Assembly: GCA_039000515.1 (NCBI GenBank)
Contig: JBCFYV010000576.1
Span: 1 to 64,000, forward strand
Direction: 5' to 3'
Length of the DNA: 64,000 nt
Source: Timema cristinae
Taxonomy: Eukaryota; Arthropoda; Insecta; Phasmatodea; Timematidae
The position numbers were made by a program, and so were the translations under genes. Within the stretch, counting starts at the first letter, position 1. Every line of letters begins with the position of its first letter. Below, piece by piece: positions 34,420 to 46,789 of the stretch. Under the pieces are notes generated by a model. The model worked only from the letters and a program-made list of their open reading frames with translations, made no database searches and was not told the origin of the DNA.

Positions 34420-35497
34420 TACTAATTAACTATAATAATTTTATATATAGTTTTAGACGTTGAAAGTGTGATAAAGTCTTAGGCGTTTATTCAATTATTT
34501 CATTTTTAAGATTCGAATGGATATCTACTGTATAAGAACGATACAGTTGTTTACATTATTGCTAAGAAAATATGCATCGTAAAAACATGCGGTTTTTTGT
34601 ATTATATTAAACTTGTAAATTTAAAATGAACTATTTTAATTAAAAACGCTACAAGTTAATATTTCCTTTTTTACAATAAGACGTGATTTCAATTCAATTA
34701 AAATTAAATAAAACAAGAAATACAAAAATATAGTTTTGAAGTTAACATAATATTATAGAGAATAAGATAATGTTCTTTCATACACGACGAATCTTTATAG
34801 TAAAATAATTTTAACAAAATTTGATATTTTCAAATTAAATCATGTCTAAACTGTTTAAAAAGTTAAGCCATTTCCCGCTAGATTGGTTTGTTACCTCTCC
34901 CTCTCCTCCCCAACCCCTTTTAGGCATTCACTATCTTTCCGTTGATTTATTTTTCTCCCGCTACTCCCCCTTCCCGCAACCCTGTGCAGGTAAAATCCTT
35001 AACACTAATTGTCTATCACCTCCAAACCTGAGCTATTGAAAATATTTCCTGAGATGTATTTGTATGATCTATGTTAAGAGTTTTTTTATGGAGTAAACTT
35101 GATTATGTTTACCTTATAAATAATTTGCATAAACAGTGTTTCCTTGATTAGATAAAACCTAAATAGTTTTATTCATGTTTTATAAACGAACAAGACCTTT
35201 TCCCACTTAGAGCAGAATTCATTTTGAAGATATTAAAATTCAGTGGCGCATCCAGGAGTTTACCTAGGGGAGGGTGGGCATGTGCGTCATAACTATTATT
35301 TCTATCTCCTGAAAATATTCATCAAATTATTTTAGTTTAAGACATCTTTTTTTTAGAGATATTACACACACATGTATATACAGGTTGCTAAAAAAGGGGT
35401 TCAGAAATTATGGATCTTGTTGTACACATTAACATGAGAAGAAAGATTTTAATGATCTTATGTAACCTCTAGTTGTGACGATACGTCGGTAAAATCC

Positions 35498-35500
<3 letters not shown>
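34420..35500. other. AT-rich stretch, no gene seen
   Basis: A hAT-like start (CAGTGGCGCATCCAGG) at about 35243 has no matching end. Otherwise nothing is recognisable. Confidence 0.4.

Positions 35501-35543
<43 letters not shown>
35498..35543 (+). repeat. (AAT)n microsatellite
   Basis: About 15 uninterrupted AAT/TAA units, possibly the tail of a lost SINE or LINE copy. Confidence 0.95.
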
Positions 35544-35546
<3 letters not shown>

Positions 35547-35737
35547 TTGTCTTAGAAACTAAAGGTCCACAAAACTACTCACATAGAGGTAAAGACAATT
35601 TTGTATGTTAGTAATAAATAATAAATGGTACGGTTCACCACACAGACTTTCTCTCGCTTTTATCTTGAAATAGACATTTACTAAAAACTCGTTAGGCTTT
35701 GTGAAATGAAATAATATACACTGTTGCTTACTCTATG

Positions 35738-36757
35738 CAGGGGTGGTTTAAGGGCTGTGCGAACCGGGTGGCTGCCCGGGGTGCCAGTTTGGTGGGCGCC
35801 AAACAGAGCTAGACATGACCTAACGTAGCCTGGGCGTGAAATGAAAATAATCCCCAAACCTAACAACTTCAAACTTAACGTAGCCTGGGCGGGATATGAA
35901 AATAATCCCCAAACCTAAAGTAGCCTGGGCGTGATATGAAAATAATCCCTAAACATATAACTTCAAATCTAACGTAGCCTGGGCGTGATATGAAAATAGT
36001 CCCCAAACCTAACGAAGACAGGGCGTGATAGTGGAGTTTCTAAGCTTAGCAAACGTTCAATTTTTGATACAAACATGAAATTTTACACATTAGTATAGTT
36101 TTGTGGTGAGTAAAATAGAATCTAGTGCCACTCTTATAAAGTTATTTTACATTTTCCAGCTTGAAATAATGGCACCCTAAAACTTTTGTTTTTAAATTAT
36201 AACATAAACCATTCATTATGTCAAAGTGTTTGTTAATCTTATAATAAAAAATAGAGGATGACATTGTCTACAAAACAAGTTCTTTTAGTTTTATTTGTAA
36301 TTCTAACAGTTTCTGTAGAATCTCGAAGTGAAACGTTTAGCCTATGTTTAACATTTGTAGAGTTTCCCCTTCAATTATTTTCCTATCACGCTTTGGGTTT
36401 GGAGTTGTTAGGTTTGGGGATTATTTTCATATTTTCCGAGATTACAATCACCATGAGAAATGGGGTAGCTGGCGGCTAGTAGAAGATTTAAGAACTGCCA
36501 AAAGACAAACCAAATAAAAAATAAAATTGTTTTTATGAAAGTTTCGACTGCCAAAAGTGACAATAAATCAACATATTATGGCCATTGCAGATCGTATGGT
36601 TTGGCTAATGGATACTTGAGATTTGATCTGCTATATTTTGCTAGCTGTTAGTTACCTACACTCCTATGGTGAATGGACTATATTGATCACCGGTTACGTA
36701 GAGAGGCGCAAAAAAGTAATCCCGCTCGGGCGCGAAATTTACCTCAGGCCGCCCCTG
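35738..36757. mobile_element. Non-autonomous hAT-type element, 1020 bp, 8-bp TSD
   Basis: The termini CAGGGGTGGTTTAAGG and (reverse complement of the right end) CAGGGGCGGCCTGAGG match at 12 of 16 positions and are typical of hAT ends. The 8-bp ACTCTATG flanks it exactly at 35730-35737 and 36758-36765. Inside is a roughly 60-bp tandem repeat (ACGTAGCCTGGGCGTGATAT, GAAAATAATCCCCAAACC) of about five copies (35820-36030), with an inverted partial copy near 36400-36440. No transposase is present. Confidence 0.87.
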
Positions 36758-36873
36758 ACTCTATGGCATTAGGAACTATGAAAACTCTTACAGAAAAAAT
36801 TAGAAAAGAGAAACATCTTTGTCAACCAAAGAGCATAGGAATCAAATTCATTTTCAAAAACCTGTATTAAAAA

Positions 36874-37273
36874 CAGTGGTGTAGTCGTAAATTTAGCAGT
36901 GACGGAACACAAGGTCGTTGCAATCCCAAAGTTGAATTGGAGATTTGGGATCCCCAACCTTTGTAGGCGAAAGAATGCACAAACATTAGTACCTCTAGAA
37001 AGTATTTGACGCATCTTTTAATGATTACTAAGGCAGAAACTTACTTGACGCACTTCCCCTAAAATTCCAGGAATTCACATAGAGCACTGTAAATTTCATC
37101 AGAATTTATTGATTAATAGTATGAACAAAGTTTTAAAATAATATTGATATTTATTAGTTAACTTGGAATTGCAAAGTATAAAACTTTACTAAAAAAATAT
37201 TTTGAATATTTTTCCACGGAAAGGAGTGCCAGAACAGCGTTCTCCCGCTTCCCATTCCTGCACTACACCCCTG
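36874..37273. mobile_element. hAT-type MITE, 400 bp, 8-bp TSD
   Basis: The ends CAGTGGTGTAGTCG and (reverse complement) CAGGGGTGTAGTGC are inverted repeats matching at 12 of 14 positions. ATTAAAAA flanks both sides exactly (36866-36873 and 37274-37281). Non-coding. Confidence 0.87.
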
Positions 37274-37289
37274 ATTAAAAAATAGATAT

Positions 37290-38155
37290 ATATTTGTTTA
37301 TACCTCGAAACTTATTGATGTTATATAAAAAACAGATTTTTACATTTAATAGTACTACAACTTTAAAATGATAAGTTATTACGCGTCTCAAATAGTTGCG
37401 GAGAAATGATGAAAATTTGAAAATCTTCCCTATGTAAGGAACCCTCAAAGTCATGTTCATGAGAAAATGAAAATGTACATTTTGTTTATAATGATAAACT
37501 GTGTTTAGATAGCAAATTTAATCAAAATCATTAGAGCGAATTTCAAGAAAATAGATTTATTCTCTTTTTGCCTTTCAATAAACTAGCCTTAAATTTAAGG
37601 TTAAATATTTAATTCCAAAAACCCCCCGGGAGGATGGGGCTTATGTAAACCCCAGATACAAAGTTTTAGCCCAAACGGTAAAATGGTTTCGGTTCTAGCC
37701 CAAACCAAGATACAAACAAACAGTTTTTTTTTGTTTCAGGGGGTTATGAAACGTCAACATTTATCAAAATATCGATTTCGAATTTTTGACGATCACAATA
37801 TTTTCACTCCAAGGTGTCGAGACAAAGTAAATATTAGTTTACAAGATTAAGTTAACCACAGCCGTTGCTTGCCGTAGGTTTGATCGCCATTGATGGGGAG
37901 GTCGAGGTTCAAATCTCATCTGCGTGAACCGAAGATGGTTTCCCGTTAAATGTATATATATGCCTTTAACAGTTTTCCACATGTGATTTATCACTCTGGT
38001 TTTCCCATCTTTACTCCATGAAATACGGGTTTAACTCCTCTTAACTACTTTCCTCATCTCTACCCTATATGATCAAGCCGTTAATAACCCGTGTTCTGAA
38101 CGTTGCAATAAAAAAAAGACTTAAGATTTAAAATGGAAACATGGTTTAGCGAGCG
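37290..38155. other. AT-rich stretch with a SINE fragment
   Basis: 37875-37990 has GAGGTCGAGGTTCAAATCTC followed by TGCGTGAACCGAAGATGGTT and TCCC, a family 2 SINE fragment on the plus strand. No gene is seen. Confidence 0.45.
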
Positions 38156-38159
38156 TTAT

Positions 38160-38172
38160 TTATTATTTATTA

Positions 38173-38203
<31 letters not shown>

Positions 38204-38205
38204 GC
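38160..38205 (+). repeat. (ATT)n microsatellite
   Basis: Interrupted then perfect TTA/ATT units, with a flank TAGCATTATTAAGGTTTAAAG. Confidence 0.9.
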
Positions 38206-38384
38206 ATTATTAAGGTTTAAAGACCCATCGACACATTGAGGTCATTAGGGCCTTGAAATATATTAAAAAATGGGTGTGTGTACTTATGTACGCGCGTAAG
38301 AAGTTATACTTCTTTGGCATCATTAAAAAATAAAAAATAATTTAATAATATTTAATATTAATTATGTTAAATAATAATATTTTA

Positions 38385-39252
38385 ATTTATATCAATAAAT
38401 AATACATACGGATAGTTAACCTCAATTATATTGGAGCACTTGAAAAAGTCTATAAGCACAATTTTTTTCACTAATATTTACGAATAGTAAATAATATTAA
38501 TCAAAATATTCAATTTAAATCACTACTGGGCCTGGATTCACCAAAGGGAGCAAATAGTTGCGCCAGCGCAAGTTTGAAATATGTTCCAAATCCCTATTCA
38601 CTAAAAGGAGCAGGCGCAATTTGAGAGCAAAGTTGCGCCTTTTATTTGCCACCACTCAAGAGTAGGCGCAACTATTAAATCATGATTGTCACTTCAATAA
38701 ATTTAAATGGCGGCATATTATTGTATTGGCTTAAAATACAATTAGTTACATAACTGTACTCCAATTAATAATGAATTAATTAAAATAACAAAACGTATGT
38801 CAAGCACAAAATTTGTTTCAATTTAGACAGTGGTAACAAAACAATTACGTACCTTTTATTGTTGGATTTTTACATTCAAACAACGCAATGGCATTCTTGC
38901 AGTATTACAAAACAAAACTACGAACTGTGTAATCTTCGTCTAGATCCAAAGAGGTTTGTATTCCTCCAAGTCCAAAGACATCTCGTCACTAAATATGGCA
39001 GTTAGTATAACTTTAAAATAAGTTTTAAAGTCTCTATAAACATTAATGTTTTATTAATGGAACTTAAACTTTAAACTAATAAATAAATAAATACAAAATT
39101 TTTTTTTTAAATTTATATCAATAAATAATACATACGGATAGTTAACCTCAATTATATTGTAGCACTTGAAAAAGTTTATAAGCACAATTTTTTTCACTAA
39201 TATTTACGAATAGTAAATAATATTAATCAAAATATTCTATTTAAATCACTAC
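38385..39252 (+). repeat. Near-identical 143-bp direct repeats flanking a 0.58-kb insert
   Basis: 38385-38527 and about 39108-39250 differ at only about four positions. Both contain AATAATACATACGGATAGTT and TTTTTTTCACTAATATTTAC and end AATCACTACTG. The intervening sequence starts GGGCCTGGATTCACCAAAGG and holds several TTGCGCC/GGCGCAA motifs, like a Harbinger-type MITE start. The arrangement could be a miniature LTR-like element or a tandem duplication with an insertion. Confidence 0.8.
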
Positions 39253-40107
39253 TGAATATAATCTATTAGCACATATATAATTCGCACTTGTATGAAACTA
39301 AAACACGTGTTGTGAATGTAGAAACTAGAAACATGTGGATAAATATTATATATATGAAAACAGTGATCAGAGGCGACGAGCGTACCAACATGCGCGACTA
39401 ACAGAGGTTCTATTTCTATTTTGTTGGTAGCTTTTTTTTTTTCGAGACTTAATGAGCGGTTTAACTTCAACCTGTTACTTTTGTGTTACAGTGATGCGCG
39501 CGCATCTTAAAATTTCACTCTCATCATTTTTTCATAACGCGCCTAAAGAAGTATAACTTCAAAAATAGTGAAATCCCCATATGGGAGACACATAGTAATT
39601 CACCTGCAGGATATACAGGTGAATACAAAATATACAAAACAATAAATGAAATTAATATAAAATAATAGTTAACAATATGATAAAATACCCATCTGAGAAA
39701 CTCCATAGGAGTGCTCAAATAAGCTCTTAGTACAAATAGTGTGTTACACCTGCTTAAAAAACACAGGTGTATCACTCCAATAAAAAGACAAACACATTAA
39801 AATATAACACGTTAAAATGACAAAACATGTTAAAATAACAATACGTTAAAAAGACATACAAATATGTTAAAAAGTACTAAAATGTTTAAAAGGTCTCAAT
39901 ATGAGATAAAATCCAGATGATTCACTATACGAAAGTGACTCAAATGGCACTAAAGAGATTCTCCTGGCGTATAAAATGGAGTAAACAAATAACTCCTTCA
40001 GCACTGTCACGTAAAAAACAAAGGTCACCTTTAAAATCAAGGGCCAGGCGAATAGGGGCATACTTTCGACCCTCCACCAAAATGTGGTACATACTAAAGG
40101 GAGCATC

Positions 40108-42930
40108 TCAAAATTCACACACTGGAGGTGGATCCCCTCTTAGTAAAAATCCGTGGGTTAGAGATATATGCCCGACGTGGAGTCTCGTCCCGCTGACCTC
40201 TTCTCGCCTAGACTTTCGTATAGAAGAGGGCCACCGCGACACACCGTCTCTGACGACAGCAGCTTGTTCTGAGCACTGCTCATGCCAGGTGCGTAAGACT
40301 CCACGCCGAACATAACCCATTAGATCTAAAAACATGACACCCAGATTCGCCTCCGGAGGGAAGCGTGCTGCCTCCTTGGCTGCCTGGTCCACCAGTTCAT
40401 TTTCTGAAAGACCAGCGTGACCAGGAATCCAGAAAAAGGCGAGCCGGGTGCTTAATGAACCAATTTTAAAATTTTGCTCATGTATCATCTGAACGAGGGG
40501 ATTCCAGGAGTAGAGAGTGGACAATGCCAACAGAGCACTCATGGAATCCGTACAGATGAGAACAGAGCGGTGACCATATCGATATACAAAACGCAAAGAT
40601 TTAAAAATGGCATACAATTCAGCCGTCAAAACACTGGTTTCTTCAGGTAAACCCAATTTAAAACTTGATCCTTCCACAACAAAAGCACATCTCACGGAGG
40701 CTCCAAATTTAGATCCATCAGTGTATATGTGCTTAAAACCGTGAAAGCAAGTGGAGAGGACCTCATTAAAGGTCCTGTCATATACAAAGTTTGAAGTGGT
40801 CGCTTTAGGGAATTTAGCAAGATCAAAATAGCAATTAGGTAGGCGTATCTTCCAGAGAGAAACTCGACCTGGGGATGTGGGGGATAGACTTTGCAGGACT
40901 ATCCCACACGTGTCAAAAACCGATAGCATCCGGATCCCAACCGGGTTGCACTACGCCATTTGGTTTCATACAAGACACGGTTAGGGGGATGAAACACAGG
41001 GCGGTAGGCAACATGCTCTAGCATGCAATGTAGTTTTGACACGTAAGATGCCAAAAGATAGGATCGCCAGTAAGGAAGAGAGGGCTCGCTGGCGTAGGTA
41101 CAGATGCTGACGATTGGACTCGTACGAAAGGCACCAGTAGCCAGTCGTATGCCACATGGTGGACACTATTTAGCATCTTTAACGACGAAGGTCTCACTGA
41201 TCCATAAACAAAACTGCCGTAGTCTAGTGTATATCTTACCAATGCCCTATATAAGCGCATCAAGGTTTCCCTATCTTCCCCCCAGGACCAACCGCTAACT
41301 ACTTTGATCAGGTTGAGTGCTTTTATACACCTTGCTTTTAGGTCTTTGATGTGGGGGATCCAAGTTAATTTGAAATCAAATAAACTGGTAAACGTGGTTC
41401 ATTAAAATATTGGAGGCTGGCTGTATTCCACGTAATCTATGGAAGTGGACAATCATCGTCTTGGCTGCAGAGAAGCGAAAGCCATTAAGCGATGACCACG
41501 ACCAAAGATTGTTGACAGAGTGTTGAATCAGCCGTTCAGCCCTGTGGAAACTTGACGAACAGCAATATAAATTGCGTAGTCATCCACAAAAAGGCATTAA
41601 CAAACAGGTAAGAGCACGTTGTCCACAATGCTATTTATCGCGATAACGAACAACGTACAGCTCAAAATAATACTCTGAGGCACCCCATTTTTTTGAATTA
41701 AATCATCGGATAAGGTGTTATTCAAACTTACCCGAAGTGTCTATCCGACATAAAATTAGATATAAAAATTGGGAGGTTCCCTAGAAACCCCAAATTAAAA
41801 AGTGTTCTCAAAATGCCGTACCATCGGGTGGTGTCGTACGCTTTCTCCAGATCGAAGAAAACAGCCAGCAGATGCTGCTTATGGAGAAAAGCGTTACGAA
41901 TAGCCGTCTCTAGACGGACAAGGTGATCCACCGTGGATCGGTTACGGCGAAAACCACATTGATATTAGATAGCAGATTGCAGGATTCTAAATACCATACA
42001 AATCGTTTAGTAATTATTTATTCCAATATTTTACATAAACAACTACTTAAAGCTATCGGTCTATAACTAGTTGGATCTAATTTATCCTTGCCACTTTTAT
42101 ATATAGGTTAACGGTTGCCTGCCTCCAGAGTGATGAGAACTGATGAGATTCTCAAACGCTATTGTAGAGGTCCAAGAGAAATACCTGTCCGGCAGGGGGC
42201 AGCTGTAGCAACATCTCGTAATGGATGTCGTCTGAACCGGGGGCTGTGCTGCCCGCCTGGGACAGGACATAGATAAGTTCATCCATGGTGAGGGGGGAAT
42301 TATAATCCTCCCCAGACTCCGACCAAAATCAATGGCAGGGCACTCGATACTCCGCTTATGCACTGCGAATTCGTTAGTGTAGCTCGCAGTGCTAGAAATA
42401 GTGGCGAACGTCGAGCCCAATACATTAACGACCTCCACAGGGGAGGAGACAAGTGAACCGTTAGACACTAGGGTAGGTATATTATTAGTGGAATTGTTGC
42501 TACTACTTAATTTACGAATATTATCTCAAACCTTAGTTTGGGAGTGGAAATTTGTAAGGGTAAAATAAACTGTCTCCAAGACTTTTTCTGCTTTCACGAA
42601 TGACACGGCGGGGCTTGAGCACGCATAATCCGGAAAGATTCCAGATTCTCCAAAGTAGGACGTCGATTAAAAAGACGGGGGGCCCTTCGACGGTCAGAAA
42701 TAGCCAACCGACACAGTAAGGGAGAAGTGCAGTTTCTGCGACACTCATTTACATAATTTTGAAGAGTTGGAGGTTTCCTAGATGTCACGATAGATATGTT
42801 GATGTGAGATGTGGAGGTGGGAGGTGGGGGATGACTGAGATGAGTGAGGGGGGTTTGGGAGGGTTCCTGAGATGTTGTGGTGATGTGAGTTGTGGAGTAG
42901 GGGGGATGGGGCACCTGGGTGAGAGGGTTT
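40108..42930 (-). pseudogene. Non-LTR retrotransposon (R1/Jockey type) RT and RNase H, frameshifted
   Basis: Several frames on the minus strand give consecutive parts of one ORF2. 42760-42600 holds an endonuclease-RT linker (CRRNCTSPLLC). 42470-42100 holds the RT N-terminus, and 41945-41728 has RT motif A (FFDLEKAYDT). Near 41690 is motif B with GVPQSIILS, where Ser replaces the usual Gly. 41579-41584 encodes the DD of FVDD, and 41263-41018 holds a thumb region with LYRALVRYTLDYGS. 40929-40108 is an intact RNase H domain with Asp71 (YTDGSK), Glu104, Asp128, His171 and Asp181. The endonuclease is missing and at least four frame changes are seen, so the copy is dead. The RNase H part is the best preserved. 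Confidence 0.9.
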
Positions 42931-43310
42931 TATGGTAAAAGCGGTATACTGCAACTCATTTACATAATTGGCTGGTGGGAGGGGGAGGAGATGAGAAGGG
43001 TTGGAGCACTCGATGGTGGGATGGGGGGGTGTTGAGCCCGGGGATGTTTTTTTTCTTGCGGCTTTCTGTAATGGGATGTGGGATGTGGGGTGTGGGGATG
43101 AGAAGGGTTGGAGCATGTGATGGCGTGAGGGGGGGGTGTGGGAGCAGGTTTTTTTCTTATACCTTGTGAGAAGGGTTTGTCTCTCGCACGGTCGGGGTGT
43201 TTTTTTCTCCCTCTCTCTTTCATCATCGTGACGTAGCGTATAGAGCCTATGGGTAGGGCTGAAGGTGCTCACACAGTAAAGGGGTGTCAGGGTAGGCTTG
43301 ACGTAGTGAC
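42760..43310 (-). repeat. Proline/histidine-coding low-complexity region at the LINE 5' side
   Basis: A GT/GGG-rich plus strand gives minus-strand frames full of PPHPT, SHPPP and THLSH. CTCATTTACATAATT is repeated at 42747 and 42953. A similar low-complexity stretch precedes the same linker motif in the plus-strand copy at 55.86-56.4 kb, so it may be a genuine linker of this LINE. Confidence 0.55.
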
Positions 43311-43829
43311 GGGGTGCACAGGTGTGGCAGCTGCACTTGAAAGAGCCTTTTTTCCATAACAGTAAAGGTATACGAAAAATATTTTATCTGATTGGAACTT
43401 TGAACAAAAAATTTTCCCTTTTCTATGTGACATGTTTAAATATGATACTTTGTGTTGAGTGTTTTAAATTGGGGTCTATACCCGTGTACTTTGTGGAGGG
43501 GAGAGAGCGGGGCTTGGGGCTAAATGGGGGTGGTCGTCCTATATTAACGGTGCAATTCCCATGGCTCCGATTTTGTGGCTGCTTTTTGCGGGGGGGGAAG
43601 TAATGAAATACTTCCACGAAAATTGACCTATTGGAGACGCGTCGTTTTCTTCAAAAAAAATGGGTAAATCGATTGGGGTCGTTATTTATGTGCTCGAAAA
43701 GTATCAATTTTGGCTCCGCGGAGTTTTTCGACGCTTAGCGATGCTCGATAGGGATATCTCGAAAGCGGATCTACTACTTGTTTAAAGGTTCTCTACCGCC
43801 CCAAAAACGGCCCATCCTAAACTTGAAGG

Positions 43830-43975
43830 AATGTGTGGTATGTGTATGTGTATGTGTATGTGTATTGGTGTAGTGTATGGTTTGTGTTGGTGTGTGTGTG
43901 TATTGGGGTTTGTAGTGGTATTGTGTGTATTGTGTATGTGTTGTTTGCGAATGTATGTGTATGTGTAGTGTTGGA
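43830..43975. repeat. (TG)n / TGTATG microsatellite
   Basis: GTATGTGTATGTGTATGTG runs followed by interrupted TG repeats. The minus-strand His/Thr-rich ORF here is an artefact. Confidence 0.9.
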
Positions 43976-44039
43976 AAAACCGTACTTAAATCTAAGTCAA
44001 TAATCATTAAATTTTTTTTCAGTTAAATGTGAATAGTTT

Positions 44040-44890
44040 AAAAAGAATTGTTTCATCTTTAATAACAATACGGGGGTTCGAATCTCACCCCGGATAGTTG
44101 TACTTAATCTACAAACTCGTAAGACCAAGTCAAAAAATTTCCTTAAAAAAAAGTTCGCCATTAATTCCCTTAAAAACCAAACCCTTTTAATTCCCTTTTC
44201 CCAAAATTTTCAAACAATTTTAAATTTACCTTTAATGAATCCCTTTTAAAAATGCGGTAGGATTTTTAAATTACCTTTACCTTAAAAAAAACACCACCCC
44301 TTTAATTACTTGGCTAAATTGCTTAGTTAGTGATGGTTAAATATTTAAATCAATTATTTTTTTTGTTTAAACTAGAACAATATCAAACTAAATATTTCAT
44401 GAAAGACCCTCTAATTCATCCCGCAACCAGTAGTTTTTTTTTACATCAGAGGGTTCATTAATTAAAGCAAAAAAAAAAACTTTTTTTTTTAAAATAAAAA
44501 AGAAATTGTAAATTTTTTAATAAAGCTTATCGTTTAATTATCTTTAAATGAAGTGGATTATGAAGAAGTTTAACAAATTTTTTTAAAAAAACAGTTACTT
44601 CATTGAATTTTGAATTAGCCAAAGTTTTAAACAATCTTAATTCCCCGAGTTTTACCCCCCTTTTATATTTTCCCTAGTCAAAAACGAGGGGTTATCCAAC
44701 TTACCGGGGGAAAAAAACTTTAGTTGATTTCCTCGAAATTGTACAAAAATGTAAAACACTCCCCTTTTGAAAAACGAAGATATTTCTTCCCCCCGTTACA
44801 TCATTAACTAACAATACGGGGTTCGAACCTTGTCCCTGGATAATTGTGTTTAAATTCTCTCGTAAGACCAAGTTAATAATTTTACGGGTT
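44040..44890 (+). repeat. Two copies of an AT-rich repeat with a B-box-like core
   Basis: 44060-44130 and 44810-44880 share AACAATACGGGG, GGTTCGAA, C(C)CCGGATA and CTCGTAAGACCAAGT. Surrounding AT-rich text (TTAATTACCTTTAAATGAA) recurs through 50.5-52.3 kb. Confidence 0.55.
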
Positions 44891-44899
44891 AAAATTCTT

Positions 44900-46785
44900 G
44901 ACAAATAAAAAAATCGTTGAATTGTTTAAATTGTTTAAAAAAAAAACAGTACTTGATCTTTTTTTAAAATGATTTTAAACACACTTTTTTCCCCCCTCTT
45001 TTAACAGAAGGGACCGAGGGAGTTTAAACACACTTTTTATTCCCACCCCTTTTTCCCCCTTTCTTCTTTTAAGGGAAAGGGGCCCGAGGGACAGCAACAA
45101 AAAAAAGAAACTTTTAAACCTTTCTGTATTTACAGTAAATAAAAAATTCACAAACGTTTTTTTAAAAATTCCCATATACCCGTTCTGGTTATCCCTTTTA
45201 CATACTGTTTAGGATTAAAAAGGGTTTATTTTTTTTTTTTGAGGGAAATGTGTACAAATTTCGGGGTTTTAGAGAGAGACTGAAAAAAACCTTTTGGTTA
45301 AAAACCCATCGGCGGGTCGAACCTTGCCCCCCAATACGAGAGTAAGCGTTAGAAACCCAGTGATAAGCACTGGGACCTGTTGGTTGGGGGTAAGGGTCAG
45401 ATTAGCACTTACTCACATAGTCGTTCTTTTTGTTTGTTTACACCCTTTCTGGGCCATTTGCTTATCTTGGGGGGGATGTCCCCGAATGAAGGGAGGCAAA
45501 AAAAGGAGAGCTAGGGAAAACCCATGACAGAACCTTAGCTAAAAGAGCGCCTTTTTTTCCCCCCATCATTTATCTAACAAATAAAGGAAATAAGTGTATA
45601 TTCCCATAAATTAAACCTCGAATGAGAAATTTTAATTTTTTATCAAAAAACGTGATATCACAACAAAAGTATAAAAGGCATATATGACATCACCGGGGTT
45701 GATTAAGACCCCGGCGTTTTGATCTGGGACATGAGGATATAGATGGACAGATCCGGACGCTTTTGCCTGTCACGTGACTTAGGTAGGGTTTCCCCATTTT
45801 GGGCTTACCGGGGAACCTTAGGTCTTCATTGAAACTTATTGAGGGGGCGACACCCCCGTAAAAAAACCCCTTTTCATCACTAATGAATTGCCTTAAAGGG
45901 ACCCGTTCTTTTTCTGTCAGTGGGGGGTATATAGAAAGATGGTAGAAGAAAAAATTTTGCAAATGTCATAAGGTAAATGCAGCCTCTTTGCGAGTTTAGA
46001 TTTCCTACCAAAGGAAATTGGAAAAAGGGGTATTTCAACTCTATTATGCGGTTTTTTAGCACACAAATTGGAGGGTATTGAGAAATGTATTTTTTCCCTC
46101 CTTTGCAAAAAATTGAAGGTTTTGTCTCTAGAGACTCGGGTTGGTTTTGTATGACGGTACTTTGGAGATGAAATAAATTCTCAAAAAACCGTTTTTCACG
46201 ATGGGCGGGGGTTTTTAAAAACCCCAAAAAATATAGCCGTTTTTAAAAAAGCGCTGATAAAGTGAAATGTAAAGAAGGTCTTGTTTCCCTGTATTTTTTT
46301 TTATCAGGTATTTTTGCCGACGGGGGAAGTCAACTTTTACCCTTTTACCTAAATTTTCGAGCGTGTTGAATCTAGAGGGATCCCTCTCCCATTCCAAATG
46401 GTATACAAACTTTTTGAAAAGTTAACGAATATCTGTAAATTGTACACTGAAACATGTGGGAGTGCTCCTATATTGACACAGCTGAACTCTAAAAAACTAG
46501 TAATTTTTTCCCGTACAGTCAGGGGTAAAGAGCGTGCTAGCATGTTCATTTTTCATGATAAGATGCAGGGGGGACAGAAAACTTACATTTTCAGCGGGAT
46601 TAAAAATTGGCCCGGGTTAAAAACTTCAACTAGCGTCTAACAGAGGACTAAAACTTTTGTGATAGATCCCTGCCCCTTTTTTTGACTAAAAACAAACTCA
46701 AAAAAACATAAGGGCGTTTTATAAAATTCGTGCGGTAAGGATACTTTCCCCTAAAGGGGGAGGATAAATTCCCACTTTTTTGCTC
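44900..46785. other. Poorly resolved stretch upstream of PolB copy 2
   Basis: Its GC content and short open frames on the plus strand (for example 46398-46640) suggest it may include the N-terminal part of the polymerase, but I recognise no motif here. Confidence 0.35.
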
Positions 46786-46789
46786 AGTA

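Noticed and set aside
35243..35290. hAT-like end CAGTGGCGCATCCAGG
   Set aside because: No matching right end or 8-bp duplication was found, so it was not called an element.
36258..36479. Small secreted-protein-like ORF
   Set aside because: It lies inside a non-autonomous hAT element and overlaps an inverted internal repeat, so it is probably chance.
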